From NCBI GenBank assembly GCA_029263295.1, contig JAJCXT010000065.1, positions 1 through 33,999 of the forward strand: a DNA stretch of 33,999 nucleotides. The letters run 5' to 3'. Each line of letters begins with the position of its first letter. Within the stretch, counting starts at the first letter, position 1. The notes beneath the pieces were generated by a model. It saw only the letters and a program-made list of their open reading frames with translations. It had not been told where the DNA came from and did no database searches. The position numbers and the translations under genes are program-made. This document shows, piece by piece, positions 21,815 through 32,555 of the stretch. Origin of the DNA: Acidobacteriota bacterium (GTDB lineage Bacteria > Acidobacteriota > UBA890 > WLXD01).

Positions 21815-23068
21815 CTACTCGCGGAAACGCTCAACTCTGGCACCGACAGCGGCGAGCTTCTGTTCGAGATTCTCGTAGCCTCGATCGAGATGGTACAGGC
21901 GGTCGATCACAGTTTCGCCCTCGGCTACGAGCCCGGCGAGAACCAGTGATGCCGAAGCTCGCAGATCGGTCGCCATGACGTGCGCTGCGCTCAGCGGTGT
22001 CGGACCGCGCACCAGGGCGTTGTGGCCGTCGATCGTGATGTCGGCGCCCATCCGGTGTAGCTCCGGAACGTGCATAAAACGATTCTCGAAGATCGTCTCG
22101 CGGATTACCGCGCTGCCATTCGCCTGTGTCATGAGCACCATGAACTGGGCCTGCATGTCTGTCGGGAAGCCGGGGTACGGCTGTGTCCTGACATCCACCG
22201 GGGCAAGGTCGCGTCGCGACACCACGATGCGATCTCGTTCGACCAGGACCTCTGCGCCGGTGGCGCGCACACGGTCTACGGCGGTTAGCAGATGTTCCGT
22301 CACGCAATTCGTGAGTTCGAGACTGTCGCCCAGTAGCGCGCCCGCGACCAGATAAGTGCCGGCCTCGATACGGTCGGGGATCACGTGATGTTTGCCGCCG
22401 CCGAGTTCGTCAACGCCATGGATGGTGATCGTGCCGGACCCGGCGCCCTCGATGCGGGCCCCGAGGGTCGTCAACAGATCCGCGAGATCAACGATCTCCG
22501 GTTCGCGCGCTGCGTTACGCAGCGTGGTGGTTCCCTCGGCGAGCGTGGCGGCCATCATGCAGTTCTCGGTACCACCCACGGTCGGGATATCGAACGCGAT
22601 TTCGGCACCGCGGAGGCGATCGCAGCGCGCCTCTACATACCCTTCTTCGAGGTGGAGTTCGGCGCCAAGTGCCTCGAGCGCGGTGAGATGTCGATCAACC
22701 GGACGGGCTCCAATCGCGCAGCCGCCCGGGAGCGACACGCGGGCACGGCCGGTACGCGCGAGCAGAGGGCCCAGCACCAGAAAGCTGGCGCGCATCGTCT
22801 TCACGAGATCGTAGGCAGCCTCGGAGCCAGTGGCGCCGCGGCTACGCGTGACAACAACACCAGGCTCTGGCCGAGAGACGTCCACGCCAAGCTGATCGAG
22901 CAAGCGGCAGGTCGTATCGACGTCCCGCACGGCAGGTACGTTGTGCAGGCGCACCTCTGCGTCGGTCAACAGCGTCGCCGCCAGCGCGGGAAGAGCCGCG
23001 TTCTTGGCGCCGCCAATGGCCACGGTGCCCCGCAGGGGGTGGCCACCACTGATACGGAGTTTTTCCAT
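21815..23068 (-). CDS. murA: UDP-N-acetylglucosamine 1-carboxyvinyltransferase
   Basis: MurA transfers enolpyruvate from phosphoenolpyruvate to UDP-GlcNAc, the first committed step of peptidoglycan synthesis, in the cytoplasm. The 417-residue product has the standard two-domain fold with K22 and N23 (GGAKNAALP) and the catalytic C117 in [15 protein letters not shown]. The cysteine is the residue attacked by fosfomycin, so this is the fosfomycin-sensitive type. [12 protein letters not shown] and [12 protein letters not shown] are also conserved. It follows prmC by 14 bases; the prfA-prmC-murA order is known from several phyla. Confidence 0.97.
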   Translation of the reverse strand: MEKLRISGGHPLRGTVAIGGAKNAALPALAATLLTDAEVRLHNVPAVRDVDTTCRLLDQLGVDVSRPEPGVVVTRSRGATGSEAAYDLVKTMRASFLVLGPLLARTGRARVSLPGGCAIGARPVDRHLTALEALGAELHLEEGYVEARCDRLRGAEIAFDIPTVGGTENCMMAATLAEGTTTLRNAAREPEIVDLADLLTTLGARIEGAGSGTITIHGVDELGGGKHHVIPDRIEAGTYLVAGALLGDSLELTNCVTEHLLTAVDRVRATGAEVLVERDRIVVSRRDLAPVDVRTQPYPGFPTDMQAQFMVLMTQANGSAVIRETIFENRFMHVPELHRMGADITIDGHNALVRGPTPLSAAHVMATDLRASASLVLAGLVAEGETVIDRLYHLDRGYENLEQKLAAVGARVERFRE

Positions 23069-23082
23069 GCCTGCGATCCTGG

Positions 23083-23955
23083 CTATCTTCGTCGTGCGGT
23101 CAGAACACGCGGGATGCCCTGAAAGTCGTCATCTATCGTGATCTGGCCCCAGCGACCATCGTGGGCGAACAGGTCGCGCACTGCTTGCGCCTGTCCGTAT
23201 CCGAGTTCGAGAAGTAGCGGGCGCCCCGAGCGCAGCAGCTCGGCAGCTTGTGGAACTAGGCGAGCGTAGATCTCGGTTCCGGCGGGCCCGGCCTCCCACG
23301 CGAGGGCCGGCTCATGGTCGAGAACCTCGGGTTGCACCACCTCGCCGCTGGCAGCATACGGCGGATTGCAGACGATCGCTCCCAAACCGTCACCGGTTCG
23401 CCTGGTCAGGGCGATCGCGGTTAGCAGGTCCCCGCCGCAAACCGTCACGCGGTCGCCCACCTGATGCTCGCGGACGTTCTGACGCGTCACCTGCCGAGGG
23501 GTCGCAGCGCGGTCGATCGCGAGGATACGAGCTTGCGGCCGCGCCCGCGCCAGGGCCACGGCGATTGCGCCGCTGCCGCAGCAAAGGTCAATCGCCCAAG
23601 CGTGATCCTCGTTCCAGGCGCGTAGCGCCGTCTCCACCAGTCGCTCTGTCTCCGGGCGTGGAATGAATACGCCGGGTCCGACCCGCAGGCTGAAGTCGAG
23701 AAAGTGCGCTCTGCCGAGGATGTACTGAAGCGGCTCGTGGGCAAGACGGCGCGTTACGAGGTCTTCGAAGACAGCTGCATCGCGATCTGCGAGCGGGTCA
23801 CGCAGCCGCGCCAGCACGCCGGCGCGGTTGGTGCCGAGCGTGTGTGCCAGGAGAGCCATCGCCTGCACGCGCGGCGCATCGATAGCGTTGTCTGTGAAGC
23901 GTGTCTCCGCGGCCTGCAGTGCAGAGGCAGAAGTCACGCCGGCGGTGTCGGCCAC
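23083..23955 (-). CDS. prmC: Peptide chain release factor N5-glutamine methyltransferase
   Basis: PrmC (HemK) methylates the glutamine of the GGQ motif in release factors, using S-adenosylmethionine. The 290-residue product has the N-terminal five-helix domain (1-85; HEPLQYILG), the SAM-binding motif [14 protein letters not shown] (123-136; the family form is DLGTGSGA, so two residues differ) and the catalytic NPPY at 197-200. The GTG start lies five bases after the prfA stop, so its own substrate RF1 is encoded just upstream. Confidence 0.96.
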   Translation of the reverse strand: MADTAGVTSASALQAAETRFTDNAIDAPRVQAMALLAHTLGTNRAGVLARLRDPLADRDAAVFEDLVTRRLAHEPLQYILGRAHFLDFSLRVGPGVFIPRPETERLVETALRAWNEDHAWAIDLCCGSGAIAVALARARPQARILAIDRAATPRQVTRQNVREHQVGDRVTVCGGDLLTAIALTRRTGDGLGAIVCNPPYAASGEVVQPEVLDHEPALAWEAGPAGTEIYARLVPQAAELLRSGRPLLLELGYGQAQAVRDLFAHDGRWGQITIDDDFQGIPRVLTARRR

Positions 23956-23960
23956 CGCGG

Positions 23961-25055
<1,095 letters not shown>

Positions 25056-25113
25056 GATTGATCAACGACCTTACGGTCGGTGCTCCTCATCAGACGTTGA
25101 TGGCTAACTGGCG

Positions 25114-25521
25114 TCAGCTCTCGTCCGACGACTCAGCTTCGGCCTCGGGCTCCGCAGCTTTCTTGGCCTTGGTCTTCTTCGCCGCAGGCTTCTTCGCCGC
25201 AGGTTTCTTCGCCTTGGCCTCGACCTTCTCGGTCTTGGCCTCGGGCTCTGCTTCCGGCGCTTCGGCATCGTCCGTCTTGTAGAACTTCTGATACTTGCGC
25301 TGGAACTTCTCGACCCGCCCGGCGGTATCGATGAAGCGTTGCTGGCCGGTAAAGAACGGGTGCGACGCTGAAGAGATCTCGACGCGGAGAACGAAGTGCT
25401 CGACACCATCGATGTCACGAGTCTCATCACTCGTCTTGGTGGAGCGGGTCACCAACTCAAAATCGGCTGACGCGTCCACGAAGACGACTGGATGGTAATC
25501 CGGGTGGATTCCTTCCTTCAT
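25114..25521 (-). CDS. rpmE: Large ribosomal subunit protein bL31, type B-like, with long tail
   Basis: bL31 lies at the subunit bridge near the central protuberance. The core (1-80) starts [16 protein letters not shown] and runs through [23 protein letters not shown], the type B form without zinc cysteines; there is no Cys in the whole protein. An unusual tail of about 50 residues follows (84-135), first acidic, then [15 protein letters not shown]-like, then acidic again, taking the length to 135 against about 80-90 normally. AGGAAGG precedes the ATG. In many genomes the type B paralogue is expressed under zinc shortage, but here it occupies the usual rpmE place between rho and prfA, so it may be the only bL31. 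Confidence 0.93.
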   Translation of the reverse strand: MKEGIHPDYHPVVFVDASADFELVTRSTKTSDETRDIDGVEHFVLRVEISSASHPFFTGQQRFIDTAGRVEKFQRKYQKFYKTDDAEAPEAEPEAKTEKVEAKAKKPAAKKPAAKKTKAKKAAEPEAEAESSDES

Positions 25522-25571
25522 GGCTGTGTCCTTCCTCGCGGTTGCAGAGATCGACTACGCGACCTAGCAGG

Positions 25572-25601
25572 TAAAAAGGGGGGGGCGTGCCCGAACGGGC
25601 A
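25572..25601 (-). terminator. Hairpin, C8 and T5 run between rho and rpmE
   Basis: In the 145-base gap after rho, the minus strand reads TGCCCG-TT-CGGGCA (25601-25588), two bases, eight Cs (25585-25578) and five Ts. The hairpin and T-run suggest a terminator or attenuator, but the C8 between them is atypical. A leader hairpin controlling rpmE is the alternative, since L31 leaders exist in several phyla. Confidence 0.4.
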
Positions 25602-25666
25602 ACCGGTAAAGATTAGCACGCAGGCGGCGCTTTCGACGGTCGTCTGGGCGGTCGCGTCACGGGAGC

Positions 25667-26968
25667 CTACTCCTCGAGGACTTTCATCGATTCGAGGAAA
25701 TCGGCGTTGGAAGCTGTTTGTTCGATCCGCTGCATGAGCAACTGCATCCCTTCCTCGAGCCCTAGCGGCATGAGGATCTTACGCAATAGCCAGATGCGCT
25801 TCATTGCCTCGGGGTCGAGCAGAAGTTCCTCCTTGCGGGTGCCGGAACGCTTGAGGTCGATCGCCGGCCAGATACGGCGCTCGGCCAGGTAGCGGTCGAG
25901 GACGATCTCCGCGTTGCCGGTGCCCTTGAATTCCTCGAAGATCACCTCGTCCATCCGGCTGCCGGTCTCGATCAGAGCCGTCGCTACGATCGTCAGCGAG
26001 CCACTTCCCTCGAGCTTGCGGGCCGAGCCGAAGAAGCGTTTGGGCTCGTGCAGCGCCTTGGCATCGACACCGCCCGACATGATCCGCCCTGACTGCGGGC
26101 ACACGGTGTTGTGGGCTCTGGCGAGGCGGGTAATCGAGTCGAGCAGAATGACGACATCGTTGCCTTGCTCGGCCAGTCGTCGCGCCTTGTTGATCGCGAT
26201 GTCGGCTACCTTCACGTGCCGCTTGGCGGGCTCGTCGAAGGTCGATGCGATCACCTCACCCTGTACCGACTTGGCCATCTCGGTGACCTCCTCGGGTCTC
26301 TCGTCGACCAGCAGAACGAGCAGGATGGTCTCTGGGTGGTTAGCGGTGATCGCGTGGGCGATGCTCTGCAGCAGAACCGTCTTGCCGGCACGTGGGGGCG
26401 AGACGATCAGCGCACGTTGCCCCTTCCCGAGGGGGCAGAGCATGTCGAGGACGCGCGTAGAGACATCGCCTGCTTCGTGCTCGAGGCGGAACGCCTGTTC
26501 GGGATGCAACGGGGTCTGTTCGTAGAACGGCTTGGCCCGGCCGGCCCCGCCCGCGACGTGGTTCACGCGCTCGATTCGCTCCATCGCGAAGTAGCGCTCG
26601 CCGTTACTGCGCGGCGGACGGATCGAGCCGTGCACCGTATCGCCGCTCTGGAGGTCGTGCTCGCGCACGAGCGGCGGCGGAACGTATACATCGTCGTCGC
26701 TTGGCAGGTAGCTGGTCTCGGGGCCGCGGAGGAATCCGTATCCGTCGCGCACGACTTCGACGACGCCTTGAGCGGGGATGTCCTGCTCGAGCGCAGCCAA
26801 CACGTGACGGATCAGACCTTCGCGGCTGTGGCCGGCGCCATTATCGAGTTCCAGCTCGCGGGCTACGCCCAGTAGCTCGCGCATGCTGGCAGAGTTGAGC
26901 ATCGCAGCATCATGGGAGGCAGTCATGGCCTCGGGCTCATCGACCGCTGCGGCCAGCGTGTCGTCCAT
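25667..26968 (-). CDS. rho: Transcription termination factor Rho
   Basis: Hexameric RNA helicase that ends transcripts. The 433-residue product has the N-terminal helical and OB-fold RNA-binding part (about 28-135; [20 protein letters not shown]), the Walker A loop [10 protein letters not shown] (190-199), [11 protein letters not shown], and the secondary RNA-site segment [20 protein letters not shown]. The first 27 residues are a short acidic extension with no long disordered insert. GAGGA lies shortly before the ATG at 26968. It is 64 bases after engB and probably within the long minus-strand transcription unit. The scarcity of hairpin plus T-run signals in this window fits heavy use of Rho, which is inference. 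Confidence 0.97.
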   Translation of the reverse strand: MDDTLAAAVDEPEAMTASHDAAMLNSASMRELLGVARELELDNGAGHSREGLIRHVLAALEQDIPAQGVVEVVRDGYGFLRGPETSYLPSDDDVYVPPPLVREHDLQSGDTVHGSIRPPRSNGERYFAMERIERVNHVAGGAGRAKPFYEQTPLHPEQAFRLEHEAGDVSTRVLDMLCPLGKGQRALIVSPPRAGKTVLLQSIAHAITANHPETILLVLLVDERPEEVTEMAKSVQGEVIASTFDEPAKRHVKVADIAINKARRLAEQGNDVVILLDSITRLARAHNTVCPQSGRIMSGGVDAKALHEPKRFFGSARKLEGSGSLTIVATALIETGSRMDEVIFEEFKGTGNAEIVLDRYLAERRIWPAIDLKRSGTRKEELLLDPEAMKRIWLLRKILMPLGLEEGMQLLMQRIEQTASNADFLESMKVLEE

Positions 26969-27032
26969 CGAGTTCCTCTTCGGTCGTGGCAGGCAGGTCA
27001 GTAGACGGGAGAGCTACGAGGAAGCTTGCTTC

Positions 27033-27656
27033 TCATGCGGCGGGGGTTTGGGTGGCGCGGCGCAGCAGGTCGTCGAGGGCGTCCCATAGCTCGGTGCGGC
27101 CTGCGCCAGTCACCGCCGAGTATGGAATCGGCCTCTCGCCGTCAGGCAGGTCGAGAGCTCGGGTGAAGGCGGCCACCGCTTTCGCCCGCTTGCTCTGCCC
27201 GAGCTTGTCGGACTTGGTGAGAACGTAGAGGGTGGGCACCTCGCTGGCGCGCGACCACTCGATCATCTGCCAATCGAGCTTTGTCGGGCCGTCACGACGA
27301 ATGTCCAGCAATTGGATGCCGACCAGAAGGTTGGGCGACCGCTGCAGGTAGGTCTCGATCAGCTTTCCCCACTGCTCCTCGCGAATCTTGCGGGACACCT
27401 TGGCATAGCCGTAACCTGGCAGGTCGACGAAGAAACAGGTTGCGACATCACCCACGATGCGGAAGCAGCGAATGGCCTGTGTGCGTCCAGGCGACTTGCT
27501 CGTCCGGGCCAGTTTGCGGCGCTGTGTGAGCGAGTTGATCAAGCTCGACTTCCCGACATTGGAGCGGCCGAGAAAGGCGATCTCTGGAATCGCCTCGTCC
27601 GGAAAATCTCCGGGTCGCGTAGTCGTGTGGCCGACGGTGATGTCCTGGATCTTCAC
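27033..27656 (-). CDS. engB: Ribosome-assembly GTPase EngB/YsxC
   Basis: EngB (YsxC/YihA) is an essential GTPase for 50S assembly. From a GTG at 27656 the product has 207 residues, the normal family length, with about 37 residues before the PEIAFLGRSNVGKSSLIN P-loop; DLPGYGYAKVS (G3) and LTKSDKL (G4) follow. The frame continues to an ATG at 27731, 24 bases after the lon stop, which would add 25 poorly conserved residues. Neither start has a good ribosome-binding site, so the choice rests on family length. It lies between lon and rho in the minus-strand run. Confidence 0.93.
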   Translation of the reverse strand: MKIQDITVGHTTTRPGDFPDEAIPEIAFLGRSNVGKSSLINSLTQRRKLARTSKSPGRTQAIRCFRIVGDVATCFFVDLPGYGYAKVSRKIREEQWGKLIETYLQRSPNLLVGIQLLDIRRDGPTKLDWQMIEWSRASEVPTLYVLTKSDKLGQSKRAKAVAAFTRALDLPDGERPIPYSAVTGAGRTELWDALDDLLRRATQTPAA

Positions 27657-27755
27657 AGTACTGGCGGGCGGTCCGCAGACCTCTCCTTGGGTCGGTCCCC
27701 CGCCGCGGCGAAAGACCAGACGTAGACGCATAAAGGGGAATCGCTCTGGGCCGAG

Positions 27756-30422
27756 TCAGTGGGCCAGCGGCGGCTCCAGGCCTTCGTCCGATGCCGTGGG
27801 CGGCAGAACTTCTTCTGCAGGCAGCGGACTCAGTGGTGATACGAGAGCGAGCTCGAGGACCTCGTCCATGGTGGCCACGAGGTGAATGTCGAGCTTTTCG
27901 CGGATCTCCTCGGGAACATCGCGGAGATCCTTTTCGTTGTCCTTGGGCACGAGAATCGTGTCCAGGCCAAGACGATGGGCCGCCAGCACTTTCTCCTTCA
28001 GGCCGCCGATCGGCAGGACATGGCCTCGCAGCGTGATCTCCCCAGTCATGGCGAGGTCGTTGCGCACGGCAATCCCTGTGAGCGCTGATGTCATCGCGGT
28101 CGCCAGGGTGATACCGGCCGAGGGGCCGTCCTTCGGGATAGCTCCCTCCGGCACGTGAACGTGCACGTCTACGCGCTCGTGAAAGTCCTTCGGGATCCCC
28201 AACTTGGCGGCGCGGGAGCGGATGTAAGACATTGCGGCCTGGCCGGATTCCTGCATCACGTCGCCGAGTTGGCCGGTGAGCGCCAACTTGCCCTTGCCAG
28301 GCATCAGAGTGGCTTCGATGTCGAGTTTCTCGCCACCGCGCTCGGTCCAGGCAAGCCCGGCGACCAAACCGACCGCCGCTTTTTCGCCCTTCCCTCGGCG
28401 TCGATAGCGCGGCACGCCCAGGTATTCCTCGAGGAGCTTCACGTCCACGACGACGCGGGCGTCGTCGGGAATGGCCTCTGCGGCAGCGCTGCGCCGCGGC
28501 AGTGTGCTGGCTAGCGGATCGCGGGCCTCGACGAAGATCTCGGGCAACTCCGTAGCCTCGTCGGCATCGGGAGTTGCCTCGGCTTCAGCCGGCACGTCGG
28601 CGTTGCTGGACGGGGTCGCATCGTCGGAGTCCGAGTCAGCGGACATCTTGCCGCTCGCGAGCCCAGCGAGCTCGTCGGCCGCTTCCTCGGTCTCGCGCAC
28701 GGTGGCGGCGGATGCGGCCGCCGCGATGTCGACATGGTACTGCTTGACCAGGTCGTGGGCGCCTTTGCGACAGACCTTGGCGAGTTCGCGCTCGAGCTTC
28801 CGCACTCCCGCTTCGCGGGTGTACTGCTCGATGAGCGCGTCCAACGCGTCGTCTTTGATCTCCAACTGGCCGAGTTGCAGGCCGTGCATCACGACCTGCT
28901 TGGGCAGGAGGTGGCGGCGGCTGATCTGGATCTTCTCCTGCTGCGTGTAGCCGGACAGATGGATGATTTCCATGCGGTCCTGCAGCGGGCCAGGAATCGT
29001 ATGCAGAACGTTCGCCGTGCAAATGAACATCACCTTGGACAGGTCGTACTCCGCGTCCAGGTAGTGGTCGGTGAACGTGTGGTTCTGCTCGGGGTCGAGA
29101 ACCTCCATGAGCGCAGAGGCGGGATCACCACGGAAGTCCGTGCTCATCTTGTCGATCTCGTCAAACAGGAACACCGGGTTGATCACTCCGGCGACCTTCA
29201 TGCGCTGCATGACCTGCCCCGGAAACGCGCCGATGTACGTGCGCCGGTGGCCGCGAATCTCGGCCTCATCGCGGACTCCGCCCAGCGACAGGCGTACGAA
29301 CTCGCGCTGGGTCGCACGGGCGATCGACTTGGCCAGTGAAGACTTCCCGGTGCCCGGCGGTCCGACAAAACACAGGATGGAGCCACGCGGGTTCTCGACG
29401 AGTTGGCGTACGGCGAGAAACTCGAGGATCCGTTCCTTGATGTCATCGAGGCCGAAGTGGTCCTCATGGAGCACCTCTGAAGCCTTGGCGAGGTCGCGGT
29501 TCTCGAGGTTGCGGCGGAACCACGGCACTGAGACCAGCCAGTCGACATAGCTGCGCGAGACGGTGGCCTCGGCCGACATCGGTGGCATGGCTTCGAGGCG
29601 TTCTAGTTCCTGCTCAGCCTTGGCGCGGACCTCCGCCGGTAAGCCGGCCTCGTCGACGCGCCGCCGCAGGCCCTCGAGTTCCGACTCGCTGTCGCCGCGC
29701 CCGAGTTCCTTCTGGATCGCTTTGATCTTCTCGTTGAGGTAGTACTCGCGCTGCGCCTGTTCCATCTGCTTCTTGACGCGACCCTGGATCTCGCGGTCCA
29801 TCTTGACCTTGTCCATCTCGTTGCTGAGATACTCGGTCAGGCTGTCGAGCCGGTCCTCGACGTCGGTGATCTCGAGGATCTCCTGCTTCGTCGGAACGTC
29901 GAGCGGCAGATGCGCCGCGATGGTGTCGGCGAGGCGGCCGGCGTGATCTTTCTTGACCGCCGCCAGCACGGCCTCGTTCGGCAGATTGGAAGAAAGCTTT
30001 ACGTACTTCTCGAAGAGGCGCGTGAGCTGGCGCGTCTTCGAGCCGAGAGCATCGTCGTCGGCGTCTTCGATCGGCGCGACGGTGACCTCGAGAAACTCGG
30101 TCTGGTCGGTGACCTCGATCAGGGTTGCGCGTCGAACACCTTCGACCAGGACCTTCACCGTGCCGTCCGGCCGCTTCAGGCTCTGAACGATGGTGGAAAT
30201 CGTGCCCAGTTCGTATACGTCACCGGCGCCAGGATCCTCGACCTCGGCGTCGCGCTGCGCCGACAAGAACAACCGTTTCCCGGTTTCCATTGCCCGTTCG
30301 AGAGCGGCTACGGAGCGCCCGCGACCGACCACGAACGGCATCATCATGCCCGGAAAGATCACGACGTCGCGCAGCGGTAGCAGCGGCAGCGTCTGATAAT
30401 CGCCAGAGTCGGTAGTTGCCAT
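27756..30422 (-). CDS. lon: ATP-dependent protease La (Lon) with acidic insert
   Basis: Lon degrades misfolded and regulatory proteins in the cytoplasm. The start is the ATG at 30422, with AAGGTG six bases upstream; the open frame to 30515 adds only 31 non-family residues. The 888-residue product has the LON N-domain ([18 protein letters not shown]), Walker [10 protein letters not shown] (354-362), FLFDEIDKM, and the Ser-Lys protease site with S768 (PKDGPSAG) and GGLKEK (806-811). Between the AAA+ lid and the protease domain, residues about 563-656 contain roughly 85 more residues than E. coli Lon, low-complexity and rich in Asp, Glu, Ala and Ser. The C terminus also has an extra Pro-rich tail. 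Gene order tig-clpP-clpX-lon is classical. Confidence 0.96.
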   Translation of the reverse strand: MATTDSGDYQTLPLLPLRDVVIFPGMMMPFVVGRGRSVAALERAMETGKRLFLSAQRDAEVEDPGAGDVYELGTISTIVQSLKRPDGTVKVLVEGVRRATLIEVTDQTEFLEVTVAPIEDADDDALGSKTRQLTRLFEKYVKLSSNLPNEAVLAAVKKDHAGRLADTIAAHLPLDVPTKQEILEITDVEDRLDSLTEYLSNEMDKVKMDREIQGRVKKQMEQAQREYYLNEKIKAIQKELGRGDSESELEGLRRRVDEAGLPAEVRAKAEQELERLEAMPPMSAEATVSRSYVDWLVSVPWFRRNLENRDLAKASEVLHEDHFGLDDIKERILEFLAVRQLVENPRGSILCFVGPPGTGKSSLAKSIARATQREFVRLSLGGVRDEAEIRGHRRTYIGAFPGQVMQRMKVAGVINPVFLFDEIDKMSTDFRGDPASALMEVLDPEQNHTFTDHYLDAEYDLSKVMFICTANVLHTIPGPLQDRMEIIHLSGYTQQEKIQISRRHLLPKQVVMHGLQLGQLEIKDDALDALIEQYTREAGVRKLERELAKVCRKGAHDLVKQYHVDIAAAASAATVRETEEAADELAGLASGKMSADSDSDDATPSSNADVPAEAEATPDADEATELPEIFVEARDPLASTLPRRSAAAEAIPDDARVVVDVKLLEEYLGVPRYRRRGKGEKAAVGLVAGLAWTERGGEKLDIEATLMPGKGKLALTGQLGDVMQESGQAAMSYIRSRAAKLGIPKDFHERVDVHVHVPEGAIPKDGPSAGITLATAMTSALTGIAVRNDLAMTGEITLRGHVLPIGGLKEKVLAAHRLGLDTILVPKDNEKDLRDVPEEIREKLDIHLVATMDEVLELALVSPLSPLPAEEVLPPTASDEGLEPPLAH

Positions 30423-30528
30423 CGCCGGCACCTTCGCGCGGATCATTCGCGCGCCGTCGGGGTGAGAAGAGCGGGTGGTGGAGCGGGGCCGCCGGGGGGC
30501 GCTGAGAACTGGCACATCCCCCTGCCCA

Positions 30529-30545
30529 GTACCTCTAAAGGGTAC
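30529..30545. promoter_or_regulatory. Inverted repeat upstream of lon
   Basis: GTACC (30529-30533) and GGTAC (30541-30545) are separated by seven bases, about 110 bases before the lon ATG. It could be an operator in a lon promoter. I found no CIRCE element and no convincing heat-shock promoter in this 176-base gap, so the role is open. Confidence 0.25.
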
Positions 30546-30582
30546 ACGGAAGCTGCGCAGAGCCGCAAATCACTGCGCCTGT

Positions 30583-30598
30583 GCGGACGGCGGTCCGC
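30583..30598 (-). terminator. Hairpin directly after the clpX stop
   Basis: GCGGAC and GTCCGC pair around a four-base loop, starting at the first base after the clpX TAG. There is no T-run. It may protect the clpX 3' end or weaken read-through into lon. Confidence 0.35.
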
Positions 30599-31840
30599 CT
30601 AGACGGCCTTCTTGATCAGCGCCAGCGGGTCCTCGCGTTGCTCGACGACCTTGCGTGTCACCACGCACTCTTCGATGGTCGTCTCGCTCGGCAGCCGGTA
30701 CTGGATCTCGAGCATGAAGTCTTCGAGGATCGCGCGCAGGCCACGCGCGCCGATGCCACGGTCGATCGCCGCCTCGGCGATTGCCGCCAGTGAATCGTCG
30801 GTGAAAGTCAGGTTCACGCCCTCGAGGTCGAACATCTTCTGGTACTGCTTCACCAGAGCGTTCTTGGGCTCGGTGAGGATCGTCACCAGATCCTCGGTCG
30901 AGAGCGAACGCAGCTGGCCGACGACTGGGAGTCGCCCGACAAACTCGGGAATCAGCCCGTAGCGGATCATGTCTCCGGGTTGGGCGCGGGAGATCATCTC
31001 TTCGTTGTCGGGCAGTTCCTTCTTGACGTCGGCCGTGAAGCCAAGCGCCTGCTTGCCGAGACGCTGCTCGATGATCTTTTCGAGGCCGACGAAGGCCCCG
31101 CCGACGATGAACAACACGTTGGTCGTGTCGATCTGGAAGAACTCCTGGTGCGGATGCTTGCGGCCGCCCTGCGGGGGCACGTTCGCCTGCACGCCCTCGA
31201 GGATCTTAAGCAGCGCCTGCTGCACGCCCTCGCCCGAGACATCACGCGTGATCGATGGGTTCTCGTCCTTGCGTGCGATCTTGTCGATCTCATCAATGTA
31301 GATGATGCCGCGCTCGGTCTTTTCCTTGTCGTAGCCGGAGGCTTGGAAGAGCTTGAGGACGATGTTCTCGACATCCTCGCCAACGTAGCCGGCCTCGGTG
31401 AGCGTGGTGGCATCGGCAATCGTGAACGGCACCTGCAGGAACCGTGCGAGAGTCTGAGCCAGCAGCGTCTTGCCGGTACCGGTCGGACCGATTAGCAGGA
31501 TGTTGCTCTTGGAAATCTCTACGTCATCGCCAGGGCGATCGAGAGCGTCGCAGCGCTTGTAGTGGTTGTACACCGCCACCGCGAGCTTCTTCTTGGCATC
31601 GTGCTGGCCGACAACGTACTCGTCGAGGAAGGCTTTGATCTCCGCCGGCTTCGGAACTTCCTGGAGGTCACTCCTCTCTTCGAGGTCGCGCTCCTCCGCG
31701 ATGATGTCCGTGCAGATTTCGATGCACTCATCGCAGATATAGACGTTCGGTCCGGCGATCAGCTTGCGGACCTCGCTCTGGCTCTTCGAGCAGAAAGAGC
31801 AACGCAGCGACGAATTGTTCGATGTGCTGTTTCGGCTCAT
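30599..31840 (-). CDS. clpX: ATP-dependent Clp protease ATP-binding subunit ClpX
   Basis: AAA+ unfoldase that feeds substrates to ClpP. The 413-residue product has the zinc-binding domain (C14, C17, C36, C39), Walker A GPTGTGKT (118-125), [11 protein letters not shown] and the sensor/lid region. The ClpP-docking loop reads LGF at 266-268 where the usual tripeptide is IGF, a conservative change seen in other species. GAGGGGA lies about nine bases before the ATG. Only 13 bases separate it from clpP, so both subunits come from one message. Confidence 0.97.
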   Translation of the reverse strand: MSRNSTSNNSSLRCSFCSKSQSEVRKLIAGPNVYICDECIEICTDIIAEERDLEERSDLQEVPKPAEIKAFLDEYVVGQHDAKKKLAVAVYNHYKRCDALDRPGDDVEISKSNILLIGPTGTGKTLLAQTLARFLQVPFTIADATTLTEAGYVGEDVENIVLKLFQASGYDKEKTERGIIYIDEIDKIARKDENPSITRDVSGEGVQQALLKILEGVQANVPPQGGRKHPHQEFFQIDTTNVLFIVGGAFVGLEKIIEQRLGKQALGFTADVKKELPDNEEMISRAQPGDMIRYGLIPEFVGRLPVVGQLRSLSTEDLVTILTEPKNALVKQYQKMFDLEGVNLTFTDDSLAAIAEAAIDRGIGARGLRAILEDFMLEIQYRLPSETTIEECVVTRKVVEQREDPLALIKKAV

Positions 31841-31853
31841 GTCGGAAATCCCC

Positions 31854-32435
31854 TCAGCGGGACGCGATGACCTTGTCTAACAAACCATATTCGACGGCCT
31901 CATCGGCTGTCTGCACGAAGTCGCGGTCGGAGTCCGCCGCGATACGCTCCAGCGGCTGGCCCGTCCAGCCAGCCAGCATCTTGTTGAGCTGTTCGCGCAT
32001 GCGCAGAATCTCTCTCGCGTGAATTTCGATATCCGCGGCCGTACCCGAGAAGCCGCCCGAGGGCTGGTGAATCATGATGCGCGCGTTCGGCAGTGCGAAG
32101 CGCTTGCCACGGGTTCCGGCGGCGAGCAGGACAGCGCCCATGCTCATCGCCTGCCCGAGACAAATCGTCGATACGTCGGGGCGGATGAACTGCATGGTGT
32201 CGAGAATCGCGAGTCCGTCGGTGACCGAGCCACCAGGGCTATTGATATAGAGCGAGATGTCTCGTTCTGGATCCTCGGCCTCGAGAAACAGCAACTGCGC
32301 GATCACCAGGTTCGCGATCACATCGTCGATCGGCGAACCGATGAAGATGATGTGGTCTTTCAGCAGCCGCGAGTAGATGTCGTAGGCACGCTCACCACGA
32401 GCGGTCTGCTCCACGACCATCGGGACCAAAGTCAT
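31854..32435 (-). CDS. clpP: ATP-dependent Clp protease proteolytic subunit ClpP
   Basis: Serine protease forming the 14-mer barrel that works with ClpX. The 193-residue product has the catalytic triad S98 ([11 protein letters not shown]), H123 ([10 protein letters not shown]) and D172 (DSDRDF), and the [14 protein letters not shown] segment. The N terminus ([23 protein letters not shown]) is the mature-type start with little propeptide. AGGAG lies nine bases before the ATG. It follows tig by 120 bases, in which I found no clear promoter, so it is probably expressed with tig. Confidence 0.97.
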   Translation of the reverse strand: MTLVPMVVEQTARGERAYDIYSRLLKDHIIFIGSPIDDVIANLVIAQLLFLEAEDPERDISLYINSPGGSVTDGLAILDTMQFIRPDVSTICLGQAMSMGAVLLAAGTRGKRFALPNARIMIHQPSGGFSGTAADIEIHAREILRMREQLNKMLAGWTGQPLERIAADSDRDFVQTADEAVEYGLLDKVIASR

Positions 32436-32555
32436 TCGTGTCTTCTCCTCGATTACTCAGCCTCGACTACGCACGCGCGGCTACTCACGAGCCGGCGACC
32501 GGCGCCATCACCTGGCGTCGGCTCAAACAAAACGGCGGCGGAAGTCCGTTCCGGC

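Noticed and set aside
22385-23122. 245-codon plus-strand open frame opposite murA.
   Set aside because: murA is certain from catalytic motifs; this frame is its shadow.
30423-30598. Searched for a CIRCE element or heat-shock promoter upstream of lon.
   Set aside because: No TTAGCACTC-N9-GAGTGCTAA dyad or convincing heat-shock -35/-10 pair was seen.
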